Shown: positions 45,492 through 58,680, counted from the stretch's first letter. The stretch is 64,000 bases of DNA from Heliopora coerulea (GCA_030142905.1 JASJOG010000012.1:2985501-3049500), one strand, 5' to 3'. The notes: generated by a model from the letters alone, not told the origin. Made by a program: numbers and translations.

Positions 45492-46425
45492 ATGAACACA
45501 CAAGAATCTCTTTGTCCTGATTGTTTTTGCCATATCGTTTTCCTTTGTTCAAGTAACTGGGTTGTCTGGAAACGCTCTGGTAATTTATTGTATCTGTAGA
45601 ACAAAAAGTCTTAACAACAACTACTAAAACCTAGCCCTGCATTTGGCCATCTGCAACCTACTTTATCTACTGTTCTCGCTAGACACAACATATAAAGCTT
45701 GGCTCCCAACTTCGTCTTTCGTTCGCTCCTTGGCCATGTGTAAAACATGGCGCCCGTTGTGAACGTTGTTTTTTAAGGCCGGAGTACATTTTATAGCTCT
45801 AATTTCAATTCTTCGTTTCCACGCTGTTGTGTATCCATTCAAACTTCCTGTAGGTAAACGCAGAATTAGAGTCATTGTTTGCCTGGTGTACGTCTTCGCG
45901 TTAATTTGCGTGATTCCATTCGTCTTGATGTTAAGATTTACTGAGAGATGCTTTGAAAAGTGGTCAAACCCATCATCGTACTTCTCCTGCACATTGTTCT
46001 TATCTGCAGTCCAGTATTTCATTCCAATAACAACTTTATCGATGCTGTATTTTAAGATATCCCACACTCTTATTCAGCAGAATAAAACAGTGAATACTAT
46101 GGTTTCCGCCAGAGCAACAGCCACGGAAGAGGGTAATGAAAACCAAACACATTGTCAAAGGAGAAAACGTAGTCGAAACGTTAGCACTTTTATCACAAGT
46201 GTTGCTATCGTTGTTTGTTTTGGAGTAACAGAGTTTCCATCACAGATGATGCTTTTATACACGAGTGGCGTAACAGAAGAAAATGACAAACTTCTAACGT
46301 GGTTATTAGTTGTCAACTGGCTAGGAACCTCCGCTGTGAACCCTTTCATATATGGCATATTCGATGAAAGTTTACTTTCAGCATATAAACGCATTTTGAA
46401 CAAACTAAAAGCGTCGTCTGGATGA
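45492..46425 (+). pseudogene. Class A GPCR pseudogene, plus-strand subfamily
   Basis: TM1 (LSGNALVIYCIC) is frameshifted from the ATG at 45492. An in-frame TAA lies at 45625-45627 and a TGA at 45760-45762, in TM3 where the 32-kb relative reads Pro. D2.50 is Asn in LAICN. From 45766 the frame is open to TGA 46423-46425: ILRFHAVVYPF in place of DRY, VTEFPSQ in TM6, NPFIYG in TM7. Its closest relative in the window is the receptor at 32041-32789, with shared 3' flank. Confidence 0.88.
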
Positions 46426-46935
46426 CATTTTTAATATTAAATTTGGTACAATAATTTTTACAAGATGTTTTAGAAGTGTTTATGTCTAAAGTGTTACTGC
46501 TTAATGCATGAGATTTTAAGACGTTCTTACAATATTTTCCAGAACAAGAAAGCTCAATTGATTCTTAAACGTATCTTACTGTAGTTACAGCAGGATAATG
46601 AAACATTGGATATAGTTCATGAGTGACAAATACATTGCAATCAGAGCAAAAAGGAACATTTGCGCAAGAAAGCAGTGTAGAGGATAGGGATAAATACCAT
46701 GATTCAGAACAGCAAATCATGGATGTTGGGAAAATCCATCAGGGTAAATCAAGTATGTGTGTTGTAAACATTGTAGAAAGAATGCAGTTTCACCATGCGT
46801 AGTTTTGAATGACTTGCATGTTTAATCATGCTTGATTTAGGTTATTTAGAGAAAAATTATTTCCATGTTTCCATCAGTTTGAGTTTAGATTCACCTTTCC
46901 ATAACACAAAGATAGACTGTATTCGTAATGAAGAC
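46426..46935. other. 3' flank of GPCR pseudogene
   Basis: Paralogous to 32790-33311 right up to the left boundary of the Penelope fragment. No gene. Confidence 0.6.
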
Positions 46936-47500
46936 TCCATCACCTTCAATTGAAAGGCGGAACGTTCTATGTGGGTAGAACTAATCAGAGACTGGGTGAT
47001 AGGATCACACAACATGTTCCTAGCGTCATTAGAAATAAAACTCAGCCATTACGTCAACAACCAGGACGACTATGCCGTTCCGGTCAATTCATTAGTTGCG
47101 ATTCAGCTGTTGGCAAACATCTTTTGTCAAATAAATCTTGCGCCGAAAACTACTCAGACGATAATTTTAGAACTCTTTACAAATGTCGTTCCGCCTTTCA
47201 ATTGAAGGTGATGGAAGCCATTTACATAAAAGTTAATGATCCTGATCTGTGCCGGCAAAAGGAATTTGTTTTCCAACTATCCCTATTTTGACCTTCCCAC
47301 ATACCGTTGGGTCGATGTCATCAGTTTTCTTTAGCCTATATAAGCAGGTGATATTTTTCTTTAGTTAGCAGACGTATAGCACTTGATAAGTGGTCTGCCG
47401 AAATGCATCGTGCTTTTTTTTTTTCTAATTCTTTAGGCTTATTCTTTACGTAGAATTTTACCTCTTTAAGTTTCAAACAGTTCTTTTAAGAACTAAACTA
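46936..47500 (+). mobile_element. Penelope-like 3' fragment with GIY-YIG domain and 29-bp inverted repeat
   Basis: The plus frame 46950-47291 reads TFYVGRTNQRLGDRITQHVP and ends MEAIYIKVNDPDLCRQKEF, a GIY-YIG domain with its C-terminal Glu block. A perfect 29-bp inverted repeat pairs 46936-46964 with 47187-47215; the right arm lies inside coding sequence, so the left arm is a copied, inverted piece of the element. The left junction is fixed by comparison with 33302-33311. The untranslated tail with a poly-T run extends to about 47500. Confidence 0.75.
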
Positions 47501-48206
47501 TCCAACAGTCTTCGGTAACTGTGTATACCTTTTTAAAGTGTATATTACTCTTCATCTTCGCCTACTTTATCTTAAATTACCATACACTATGGTATCTACG
47601 TATTTAAAAACTGTGTTTATTTTAATATTCTCACGCTTTTGTTGCAATGTTTTAGTACCAATAGTAGACTTTGCAATTTGTAAAATAAGTAGAGAAAAGA
47701 AAATGGTACATGACTGTAATCGGTGTAGGAAAGTCCACGTCACCTCTGTGTCCATGAAGTTAACGGACACAGCAATGACGTAGACTACAAGAGGATATTT
47801 ATGTAGTTTGTCGGCACATATTCGATTATGTTCCCCTTGAACAGCGCGGACCTGATTACACCACTGATCTCCCCCTTACAGTTTCACCCAAGTAGACCGT
47901 CGATGCATCACTGCCGAAATACCAAAGGGATATTATTCCTTTTTTATCGTCCAGTAACGAGGATTTTTGTACGAAATTCCCTCTATCTACTTAAAAAGAT
48001 TCCGACGATTTTTACTCGAGTTTTTCGAGTCACTCACTGATTTACTTCAACAACATGGATTATTAACACAGCAAAATTGCAAATTCTTGCAAGAAAAATA
48101 TTCTTGCAAAATTCTTGTTTTAAGCAATACTATTGTCGTTTCAAGAATAGGGCAAATTTTAAATTCTTAAAACAAGTAAGAATATTTGTACCAAGAATCG
48201 GGTTTC
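47501..48206. other. GPCR-flank paralogy, no gene
   Basis: 47620-48060 aligns with 34500-34950 (CACGCTTTTGTTGCAATG, GTTAACGGACA, GAACAGCGCGGACCTGATTA). After 48060 an AAATTCTTGCAAGAA-rich stretch starts, leading into the tandem repeat. Confidence 0.55.
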
Positions 48207-48868
48207 TTAAAACAAGAAATGTGAATTTGAGGAGAATTTAATATTCTTGAAATAAGAAAACAACAAGAATAATATTTTTATCCAGAACACTACATTCTTA
48301 AAACAAGAATGAAGTTGTTTCAAACAATTTATTGGTATTCTTAAATCAAGTTAGTTCTACCTATCCACCTAGTTTTTAATAAATTCTCATTTCAAACAAT
48401 CTAGCTCTTGCTGAATATGCATGGTATTTTTTTAAAAATGCAACTGATTGCAAATGCAAGGGGTATATTGCAAGGAAGAAGAAAAGAGGGGTGAGGGGAA
48501 TTCACCATTAAAAATCCAAAATTCCCCCACAAATCTGAAATCAGTTTTCTTAAAACAAGAAAAGTAAATTTTAGGAGAATATAATATTCTTAAAGTAAAA
48601 AACAACAAGAATGATATTCTTATCAAGAATGCCAGATTCTTAAAACAAGAACAAAGTTGTTTTAAACAATCAAGTAAGTTAGTTCTACCTATTGAATACA
48701 CTGCACCTCATTCTTAATAAATTCTCATTTCAAGCAATCTAGCTCTTGTTGAATATGGATAGTTTTTAAAAATGCAAGAGGTTGCAAATGCAAGAGATGT
48801 ATTGCAGAAAGGAGGAAAGGGGGAGAGGAATTCACCACAAAAATTGAAATTCCCCACAAATCTAAAAA
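48207..48868. repeat. Tandem duplication, two ~330-bp units
   Basis: Unit 1 (48207-48540) and unit 2 (48546-48868) share, in order, TCTTAAAACAAGAAA, AACAACAAGAAT, AGTTAGTTCTACCTAT, AATAAATTCTCATTTCAA, AATCTAGCTCTTG, AAATGCAAG and GGAATTCACCA. The AAACAAGAAT motif recurs within each unit. Not coding. Confidence 0.75.
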
Positions 48869-49364
48869 TAGCTAAATTCTGGGGGGCATCCTCCCTTTCC
48901 CCAAAATGGGACAGATCTCTTAGAGTATTTTTTATCCTAACTGGTGATATTATAAAACTTGTGATATTATAATCTTGAGTATAAAATTAGTTTAGATGTA
49001 ATCATTTATAGATAAAGTTCATGAACCCATAAATCATTTCTACCTCCTCACTCAGAAATAGGCATAGGAAATGACCTCTGGGTTTATGACTATAGGAAGG
49101 GGGAGTTCCCCAAAATCAAAAAAAATCCCTGAAATTAGGGGAGGGAGCAGCATTTACCTAAGCCTCAAAATCCAAATTACCCCTGCCCAATATTAAGCAG
49201 ACCAGCCCTGAACACAGTAAATATCTATGAAAATGGACAATTCAAAATACAGTGATCATGTAATGCATAGATCTATGTACAGAACAGACTTGACCACCTC
49301 TTTAAATAAAATCAATAATAGAGGTATTATATACACTTTCAAACTTTTAACTCATACCAGTCTA
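48869..49364. other. No gene seen
   Basis: Low-complexity A/T and CCCC/GGGG stretches typical of transposon ends. Probably the 3' end of the adjoining CACTA-like element, but no terminus could be fixed. Confidence 0.35.
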
Positions 49365-52300
49365 CTAGTGAAGGGGATTTCTTCCTTCTACATGCTCTTC
49401 AATTATGTCACAAAGGTCATATCTAACTGGAACATATTTGTTATTATGTTTATCTTTCTTGGAATGAAAAACATTAAAGTCCACTAAACTGTCGTATGGA
49501 CAAATTGCAGTAGAATCCTCTGTATTTTCAACGACATGATAAGCTTGAAGTTTTTGGTCAAAGCACAGTGTCTGAAGCAATTGTACATCAAAGTAAGTAA
49601 AGTCCATAATTGACCATATGCATATGATAACACCAAAAACAGGCAATGCAGGGTTTCCAGCCACATCAGTAGCAATAATACCAGACTTAGCAAACTTTGC
49701 TCCAAAAAGCTTGATCCGGCTTACTTTGTAAACATTCACAAATTGAATACCAGGCAAAAGTTCAAGAGCATCAAATCTTTCACATAAGGATAAACATACT
49801 TCTGCATTCACTTTCTTTAGCACACCATAGTCCATCTCACTCGAAAACAATGGATGTGAGCTTGGATTTTTTTAGGATCATTGAAGTTACTACACAAATT
49901 GAATTGATAGTGCTTCACCAGTGACAATGGCAAATTCCTGAAATTCTGCTTTCTTGCTAATTGCTTAAAATAGTTATGAGCTGATTCAAAACTAAAGCAG
50001 GAAGACCTAATCATAGGTCCAAGCATTCGAATTGTAGATGGGATATGGAGCAAATAATGTTGTTTTGGAATGATGTTGCAATTGGGGAACAACTCTTTGA
50101 ATGTGGAGAGATGTTGTTGAACAAGTTCTGTTAAGGGGTTGATGGTTTCCATTTTAATCACAGGTGAAAAAATTAGTTGAACAATTTGAATCAGTTGTAC
50201 TACAAACATGTATTACGGATCATCAGTGTCAACCAAAGGACCAATGAAAAATGGCAAGAGTCATAGAAATAACCGAGCTTTTGCAGCATTGTACTTCAGC
50301 TTGTATCTTTCGTCACCATAAAACACAGTATCCTTAAGGGGACCTGGCTTGTTGCTGATCTCTGAATAACCATATTCATGTGATAAAATTGCTCCATTGA
50401 TTTGAGGCAGACTGGTTTGACTAGACTGGGTGAAGTGAAGCAGAACTAGTCTAACCTCATACTGCACAACTCCTTCTAATAGAGTATGCATGATGTCTTG
50501 AGGAAGTTGCTGGGTGACATCAAATGTGGGTAACTGGCAAAGAGAACTTCTTTGTGTTAGTCCATAAGTTGTTTGCAGATCCTTTTGAACATTTACAGTT
50601 GGTGCCTGTTCAAAGGCATCAAATTGTGTACTGTATGTTTCCTTTGTTCGGAGATTAAATGCTGCTTCCAGAAAGTCAGTCTGCATCTGTTCAAGTGCAC
50701 ATTGACAATGGCAGCACTTCTGGAAAGCTACACCAACACCTTTGTATCCTCCCCAGCAATGCTGACCAAGGGTATCACCAGCACACAATACCTTTCCATA
50801 GATCACTTTTTCAACACCATTGACCTCCATGTTACATCCTCTATACAGGATATTTAAATTGTCTACAAGTGGCTGCATTATAATATTTATGCCATATTTC
50901 TTCACCAAATCAGCATTAGCAATTGCAAATAAATGAATGGCTCTGCGCTTGGATCTGAACTTTGGACATAAATTAGCAATAGTATAATAATACATGTCCA
51001 GTTTCTGCACCCCAGCATTGCTGCCTAATGGATTACACACCTATAGTTCATCATGATATAATAATAGTCATTTGTTCATTAAAAGTCATTCCTCAAAATA
51101 GTCATCATTTTGGTACAAAAAGCCATCATGTATATCATAAAACACTCCCTCACGACAGCACTTAGGTTCCCTTAAGACTATAGTTGAGATGCACTCATTG
51201 GCTAAAAATTGCTTTATGCTTTCAAGTATGGGAATGTATACAAATTTCTCACTTTTCTCACAAATAAGTTTCTTACCACTGTTCAGTTTCCAAACAAGCT
51301 TTTTCCCTAACATCACCTCTTTTGGTTCCACATAACCAAAGTTTTCTTTGGCATACCTAGACTGTAACGCTTCAGTTTCTATTCCAGCAAAGGGATCCGT
51401 AGCTTATTCAAATGCATCTTTTACTTGGGTTTTCTGTTCATTGGAATTGGAATCTATAGCATTTAGTACTTTTACTTTAATAGAATCAACTACTTGGTTT
51501 ATCAGTGTACGTGTACTGTCCATAATTGATTTCATCACAACCTAAAACATTTACTGTAAGTTAGTCACAGAAAACTGATTACTTACCAGTGCAGGTAGTT
51601 TACTGGAAAGTCTATTTTTTTGAAACTGGTAAGTTACTTTTAAGAAACTTTTGAAGCACTTTTTGTCAGTTTTCAAGTTATTTAAATAAAAACATTTTAT
51701 TGCCAAATTTTGCAGGAAGTCAATTAGTACTAGCACTGTTTTTTTACCAAGTAAAGTTGTCTGGCATTACATTTATATAGAATGGTGGAAACATTGCCAG
51801 AAATTTCAGACATGAATGCATGGTTCCAACTTTAATGAACAAATTATTTCTATATGTTGCTATGGCTTTTAGTATATTTTAGTACACACAGTACACAAGT
51901 GTGTTCCTCAACAAGTATTAACATGTATATTACCTGAGGTATTTTATTTCTTTCTTTCACCTTCAGTAAGAAAGAAGCAGCACTCTTCTTGATATCCACC
52001 TCAACATTCTAAAACACCATAATTTGTAGATACTGTGATGACTTATGAATTATATATGTCTCTATCAAATGCTTGTGGAATTGATACAAAAAGATGCTTA
52101 AATTGGCCTGAGAGCTTTGTTCTCATAAATAAACATGCAAGGTGATTGGGTCACAACTCATGAAAGTGAGGCTCTCTAGCTGTATATAATAATGCAATTG
52201 TCGAAGGCATATTAAGCTGCAATTGACTCAGAACTACCTAAATTGCTATTAAGATATACTGTATAACTGGTTCACCTTACTTGAGTAATACCCAGTATGA

Positions 52301-52812
52301 TAGAGTGAAAAAAAAATGAGAAGTGTGGTTTTAAAATAGAAATTACAATATTGCTTATTTGGGATTTCACATCCAGGTTTGATTATTAATATTTACACAC
52401 GAGAAGAAGAACTCTTACATACCTGGTCTTCAGCCATGTGTGTTTCCAATTCTTCAGCACTACTGCTCTCATCTGAGTCATCTGAGACTTGGTTAATATA
52501 TATATCAGCAACACTGTCATCATCCATATCATCGATATCATTCTCATTGTTGTGGTTAAATTCAGCATCAGTGTTATCCTCAATATTATCATTGTAAACT
52601 TCATTGTGACATCTTGTAATGTGCTTGTATAATGAATAATATTTTGTAAATATTGCTGGACATTCGTCAACGTTACAAACCACTAAAAAATTAGGTTCAT
52701 TTTTATGAACTTTATTATAATGATTAAGTAGCGTTCGGAGTGAAATTGCTTGAAAACAATTGCATGATCTACACGCCCAGCGCTTTTCATTTGTGCGATA
52801 GTGTCTTTTCAT
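49365..52812 (-). pseudogene. CACTA/EnSpm-like (Tnp2-type) transposase, multi-exon, decayed
   Basis: Minus strand. Exon 1, 52423-52812: two C2H2-type fingers (CRSCNCF..H....H; CNVDECPAIF..H...CH), then an acidic stretch, donor GTATGT. Exon 2, 51934-52008: exactly 25 codons (reads VEVDIKKSAASFLLK), phase 0 on both sides. Exon 3 from 51541: long frame with MDMYYYTIANLCP-type, TLGQHCWGGYKG, HCQCAL, DIMHTLLEGVVQYEV and SSCFSFESAHNYFKQ blocks, characteristic of Tnp2/EnSpm-like proteins in cnidarians and fishes. Exon 3 has in-frame stops at 51404-51406, 51086-51088, about 51071, about 51040, 50261 and about 50210, and a frameshift near 49850, so it is inactive. Family assignment is from remembered motif layout. 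Confidence 0.75.
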
Positions 52813-53040
52813 TCAAAATACATGGTTTTTTCAACAGAAAATTTATTGACATTCGACAACGACTTCCTCAAAGCACGCTTTCAATGTATACCTCATACAC
52901 AACGAAATGGTTAGTCGGAACTTTCCGGAATACTTCGACAACGTCGCTGCAGAGCATTTTGGGTCGAGTGGTCGAGTGTTGGCGCGCTTTGAGTTCTCAA
53001 AGACTTCTGGGATATTTCATATTTTACCTCTTGCCAGCGT
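52813..53040. other. 5' flank of CACTA-like gene; left flank of duplicate copy 2
   Basis: Unrelated to 2100-2341, so the duplication ends exactly at 53041/2342, next to CTCAGAT. No coding frame is supported. Confidence 0.6.
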
Positions 53041-53041
53041 T

Positions 53042-55497
53042 CTCAGATTTACGGAAATTTCCTTAAACTGAGGAAATTTTGACCTATTTAAGGAGGTTTT
53101 CATGGAAATAGGATTTTTAAGGAATTTTTAAGAAATTTTTGGATAGTAACAAAAATAGGATAGGGACATTGATAAGTTCAATATTCTTGTTCTGTTCCTT
53201 ATTATAAATATTCATTTATTCTAACAAAACTTTTCTTTTAATTCGTTTATACGCCATTCACATGATTACCATTTAATCATTGGTTGAAAGTTCCTTTGTA
53301 ATAAGTTCATGAACCTGACTGTCGGTAGCTTCACTCTTACCAGCTTTTACCATACGAATAAAATCTGTTTTCAGTTCTATTTGGTGTGCATGGATATCAT
53401 GTGCCTTCATGCCCTCATGGGCGTGTATTAGCCTAACAAAGGTCTCTCTTTTCAATGTATTTCTCGACTCGGTTTTTATCCGCTTGAGAAGACTGAAAAC
53501 TCTCTCGACGGAGGCATTCGAAAATGGCAAAGACATCATGCAAGCGACAACTTTTCGAAGATTCGGGTACTTGAAGGATCCGTTGATGGTCTTTGCGTTC
53601 AGCCTTTTCTGCCAGAAAACAATTGATTCATTGGGCGTCAACTCTGTGAACTCTTCCAAGGACTGCCTTCTCCATTCCAGATCAGCGCTAACTACGTCTG
53701 CCACGTCGGCCAAATACGGCAACGTCGAGAAAAGTTCGTGCGGTAAGAGAGGCAAACATTTGACGGCATTGCTTGGAATGAGGAACTCTACCAATCTAAA
53801 TATTGGATTCTTTATGACGAAACGTGATCTTATTTGCTTGACCAGCTCAATCAGGAACTCTAAACAAGCCTTTTAAACTTTCAGCACGGAATCTAGATCA
53901 TCTTTCAATTCGGACAGTGTATTCGTAGCCAATATTCTCATATACACCTCTTCTAAAGGCACTCTGAAGTCCACACAATGTACGTCGATGGTGAAGGGAT
54001 CCTCTTTCCTGATTACATCCATATTAATGAAATCGCTCAGAATATCTCGTAGTTGCTTCGTAACTTCTTCTCTGAGATGATGTAGCATGGGTTTTGTTGT
54101 TTCAGACATGGTGTTAAACTCGTTGAGTCGACGCAGCCGTGCACTCAAGAACTCCAACTAAGCGAGAACGTATTTGTTGCTCAAACCTTTCAAAATGGTC
54201 TCTGTTGTGTAAGAAGGATCTTTCCCTTCTCTCACAAATGCGGTGAAATACAGACGAAGAGCTTCGCATTGCTCTAGAATTCTAGTGACGCAGCTCTCCA
54301 ACGATAGCCATCTTGTTTGGGATAGTTTCAACAACCTTGTGAGGTTGCACTTCCACAAACTCTCGAAACTGCACAAAAATCCTTCGGCCTTAGCGTTGAC
54401 CAGTTGAAGTGGGGGTAGATGTTTCTGCACAAATCTTTGAGTATTGTAGGCAACTTTAAGCAAGAATTAGATGCACAGAGATGAATCATATGGCAGCTGC
54501 ACTTGATGGCAGTAACATGTGACAAATCATTCTTCAGAAGGGTCGAAACACTTAAATTTCCACCAAACATAACATTGCAGGTATCTGAAAAGTAACCAAT
54601 GATGTTGGAGAGAGGTATTGATTTCTCTTGGAAAACGCCTTTTATCGATTGATAAAGCCCCTTAGCTCCAGTGTCGCTGACTTCGACTATATCCAAAAAC
54701 CTAGTTACAGGTTTTAAGTCGTCGTCAACATACATAACACAGATTCCCAACTGCTTCTCGGTTGACACATCTGTAGTCTCATCTGGTATGATGCTAAATC
54801 GCTTGTGGCGTAAGATCTCGACCAACTCTTTTACATAATACAGTCCGACGCCTTGGCGAATCATGTTCGTACATTTGGTGGCTCCTATCTTCATTGCTTG
54901 AAGGCATTTTGCTTCCTGAGTATTCTTTGGTGCTCTTGATTTCAGGAAGTCGAGAAGAAACGGACTGAGACTAAGAGGTAGATTGTGTTCGGCGATAAAA
55001 GCAGCCAATTGAACTGTAGTGATCTCCTTGTATGTGCTGGTATTTTCTTGCTTTTGAAGGCTAACGTAAATGCTAGTCTGGTTCGGTGAACTTGAACAAG
55101 CTAGCTTGTGTTGAGCTGACTCTTTGTGTCTTTGAAGCGCAGTTTTTGAGCAGATTTTCTTCAAGCACACTTTGCATGATGGTTCGTCGTTAGCGTTTGT
55201 AGGTGCAATAAGCCACTGTTTAAAAGCAGGATCTTTCATCCAATCTGTGCGAAACTTCTGTTTGTATTTTTTTTCTTGTTATTTTTGTTTTTTTGGGAGG
55301 GCTTCCCTCATCTTCGGAGTACGATTCTGAGTCAGCCACGATAAATAGTCCTAAAAACCGATAATTTTCCCGCCTTTTCGATCGTCACGAGAGGTCTGGA
55401 GCGTTCCTGGGGGACTGACCCGAGTTTGAGGAAATTTTGATCGATCTAAGGAACTTTTACCGTCGAATCTAAGGAAATGTTAGCAATAAGATCTGAG
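53042..55497 (-). mobile_element. hAT-superfamily DNA transposon, copy 2
   Basis: Same ends (CTCAGATTTA and inverted CTCAGATCTT) and subterminal direct repeats as 2343-4800. The right flank matches copy 1, but the left flank differs completely. Confidence 0.7.
53273..55239 (-). pseudogene. hAT transposase, copy 2
   Basis: Less damaged than copy 1: the N-terminal 303 codons (54328-55239), with the zinc finger, DETTD and CHMIHLCAS, are open. The T-run frameshift near 54370, TAG at 54158-54160 and TAA at 53873-53875 are the same as in copy 1. The C-terminal SLPFSNASVERVFSLLKR dimerisation block is intact in 53273-53794. Not functional as read. Confidence 0.85.
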
Positions 55498-55561
55498 AGC
55501 CCTGCCTCTTGCTTCGACGACAAAGTAAACTGAAATTTTTATGGGAGGATATAATCTAAAA

Positions 55562-58298
55562 ATGTCGAAAGATTTACTTGAAAAAATTGCAGAAATTGAT
55601 ATGGAAGTCGCAGAAAGTTTAAAAGGTAAGGGTAGCATCTTTCTTAATTTTACTTAATGGTTAAAACTGCTAGAAACGGCAGCGTTGTTTGGCTACTGTT
55701 GCCTGTAAAAATTTGAATTTGCCGCGTTCAAGAACCTAATGCATATTTACATGTATACTTAATAGCATAAATTTGTATAATCCAGATCTGTTATGTTTGA
55801 TTTAAACTTAATTAGTACTGCCACGAATTGACAGATATTTTATGCAATATAAAGAAATATATATTTTATACCAAATTGTTGAAAACTTAAGAATCATACT
55901 CAAAGACGTATGAAAAGTGTTCACAGTGATCTGACACTGCAGATCCTGAAATAGAATTGAAACACTGCGCGCCCTCCATGACAGGCTTAAGTCGTTGCAA
56001 AATGTTTTGTATAAAAATTCGATAGCAGTCCCTGATGGCTCGATAGCTCAATAGGTAGAGCAGCAGTCTAAAAACCCGAAGATGCATATTCAAATCCAGT
56101 TCGAGGCAACAAATTTTTCGTTGTTCTCTGCAGTGTCAGATTATGAATACTGTTGAAAATTTATGAACGCAATTTCATTTTGGAGAGGGAGGACCACTTA
56201 TAACAAATTTTTCTAGGGGTACAGAAATGCTTTTGAAAATTTGCAAAGTTTAAATGCACACCAAGTATTATCATGATATCAAAGGTACCCTGGGGATAAA
56301 AACCAAATAAATTTGTCCAAGGTGGTATAATTTTTTATCAAGAGAGAAGCTGCCTGGCTTGACAAAATATTATTACTTGTAATACTTGTGAACATTATAT
56401 GTTTTCAACTTTATTAATAATAGCTTATGCAGTTTATTTTTTCTGACTAGTGCAATATGGTTATTGTGGGGTGGTTATATGTGTTTCAGATGATGGGCTT
56501 ACAAATGAAGATGTGAAGGACCTGTGCTATGATGCATTGAAAGAAATCATTCCGGGTGATGGAATGAAAGGAATTTTAGTAAGGTCACGCATCTGGAAAG
56601 TAATATCTCAGCCTCAGGTAAAACATTTAACAATTTGTAAATATTGAACTTAACATGCAAGTCGTGTCCATGCTGTGTATAACAATGTATCAGACCTTTA
56701 GAAGTAAACAGCACCCATATTTCGTGTTGTTGCCAAGGCTGGTACGAAAGCTTGCTACACAATCACATAAAGTTTCAAGGGTTGGCACAGAATCAATTTA
56801 CTATTAAAGACTTATTAAAGTATAAGGTCAAACATTGGATTAACCTCATTTTTGGTGACGTGTGGTGTTTATGTGGAAATTATGCAACCCGGTCTCTATT
56901 TACCCACTGACGTGTAAGACTCTACTTTTGACCTGTAAGATTGTATGTAGTCTGGGCTTAGGCAGAGTAAATACTAAAATGGGGCGCATGAGAAAGTATT
57001 TAAGGGTTGAAGTTTTTTTGTATACATGAAAATCATTTTACATACATCTTAATTGTCTGGATCAAATGTGGGGTTTTCAAATATATAGATATGTGCAGAA
57101 AGACATAAAACAAAACAGTGAGTTAAATTTATCCAAGAGTTATTGCTAGCCAACAACTGGTTGCTTAACAATATTCAGTGTTTTATTGCAAAGTAGTTTT
57201 GCTATTCTAATTTCGGGAAACTAACAAAGTAAGAACAAACAAGAAAACTGACACAGTAACACCAACCAACAGCCCCAAACCGACAGCAAAACTTTTGACT
57301 GGAAAGAGAAAGTTTGGCGAAATGGCAGATGCAGATAATCATGTTGACTTGTCAGAGGAAGATCATGATATCTCATGAATAGAAGCTGAAATGTCAAATC
57401 CTACTCCCCCAACCACGCCAGCTATATTGCAAGTGAAATCGTCCGTGTACACCATTTATCGCGATAGACGAGTTGACTTGGCTGTGCAGACTGGACGTAT
57501 ACCAGAAAACTTGGTTCATGACATTGTGAGGGGAACAGTTAGCAACATGATGTCTGTGTCATTATGTCATCCATGGAATCGAATGCCAGGCACAATTGAG
57601 CTAAGGGAGATGGCAAAAAGTCTGATCATCACATATCCATTGTTACGTGATCCAGTTAATGGCCATGTTAGTTAAATACAGTGTTATACTATAATTTTAT
57701 GAGTAAGATATAGGACCTGATAGGTATAAACTGAATGCCATAAACTCTAATACCTGGAGGGCTGGAAATTTGCTGATATCAGTGTTTCTATTAAAACATC
57801 AGAATGCTGATAGTAGATTTACTATTAAATTCGATACTCCATCTTAAAATCTGATGTTTCTGTGCATTTTACTACATATGGTATAGCAAATCAGAATAGC
57901 AAAAATTTCTGCCCATGCATGGTTATAATGGCTGTAAGCTTGGGAATATATTAGTACTTGTGTTTATTGTCAATGGACGTGATGTTGTTGAATGAACAAA
58001 ACCTACATGTGGATGTTGAATAAGAAAAGGTATTGGAAGAAATATATGTTAAAATACATTTTCCTTCGTTTTTTAATTAAGGAACGTCTATTTAATTGCC
58101 TGACAAAGAGAATGTACAACAAGAAGACAGTTGATAACAAACGAGGACCAAATAAAAAAGGTTTTCAGAAGATAACCAGTAAATCTTGTCCAGAAGACAT
58201 CACAGAAGAACGTGTAATTGTAGATACCTATAACCCAAAGACAATTGACAGTGATACTGGTGAAAAGCAGACCAATGTTGAACTTTGGAGTAACAATG
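55562..58298 (+). pseudogene. Split gene with SAMD3-like C-terminal region, exons a-d (copy 2)
   Basis: Exons a 55562-55625, b 56490-56617, c about 57244-57666 and d 58082-58298, all with GT-AG borders and matching phases. Exon d follows a strong pyrimidine tract (TTTTCCTTCGTTTTTTAATTAAG) and reads RLFNCLTKRMYNKK, KRGPNKK, then PEDITEERVIVDTYNPK, with donor GTAAGC in phase 1. Downstream exons are not found before the minisatellite, so the gene may be incomplete. The in-frame TGA in exon c (57376-57378) is shared with copy 1; it could mark a pseudogene, or the end of one gene with a second starting at the following ATG. Exon d is intact here, unlike copy 1. Confidence 0.5.
56037..56108 (+). 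mobile_element. tRNA-derived SINE head (copy 2)
   Basis: Identical in layout to 5340-5411: A box TAGCTCAATAGG, B box ATTCAAATCC, degenerate anticodon arm. Confidence 0.65.
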
Positions 58299-58559
58299 GT
58301 AAGCGTATTGGTAATAATTTATGTCTGTTGAGTTTCATAGTTTTTGGTGTAGAAAGAACATCTTTGCACCCTTGCAAGGATCAATTATTATGTGAAAGCA
58401 GTTGGTCTACCTCATGGTTCACATATAGTTTTTTGGTTGTGAGTTATGACAGTGTGGGCTTCTTGGATGATGCTCATCTCAGCCACCCTAATTTATTTTG
58501 TAATACTAATCTGTCTATTATAACAGTAAAGGAAATAGGAGAAAGTACTCTTGTATCAA

Positions 58560-58680
58560 GCAATAATATTCTTCCTTGAAGCAATAATGCTCTTGTATCA
58601 AGCAACAACATTCCTGTATCAAGCAAGAATATTCTTGATCAAGCAATAATATTTTTGTATCAAGCAAACACAAGAATGTG
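58560..58680. repeat. AT-rich minisatellite (copy 2)
   Basis: Same ~22-bp units as 9006-9240 (TCTTGTATCAAGCAA) but without the self-complementary block present in copy 1. Confidence 0.75.

Noticed and set aside
52386..52670. 94-codon minus ORF in the CACTA-like exon 1
   Set aside because: It is out of frame with the C2H2 fingers and acidic tract of the overlapping 139-codon frame.
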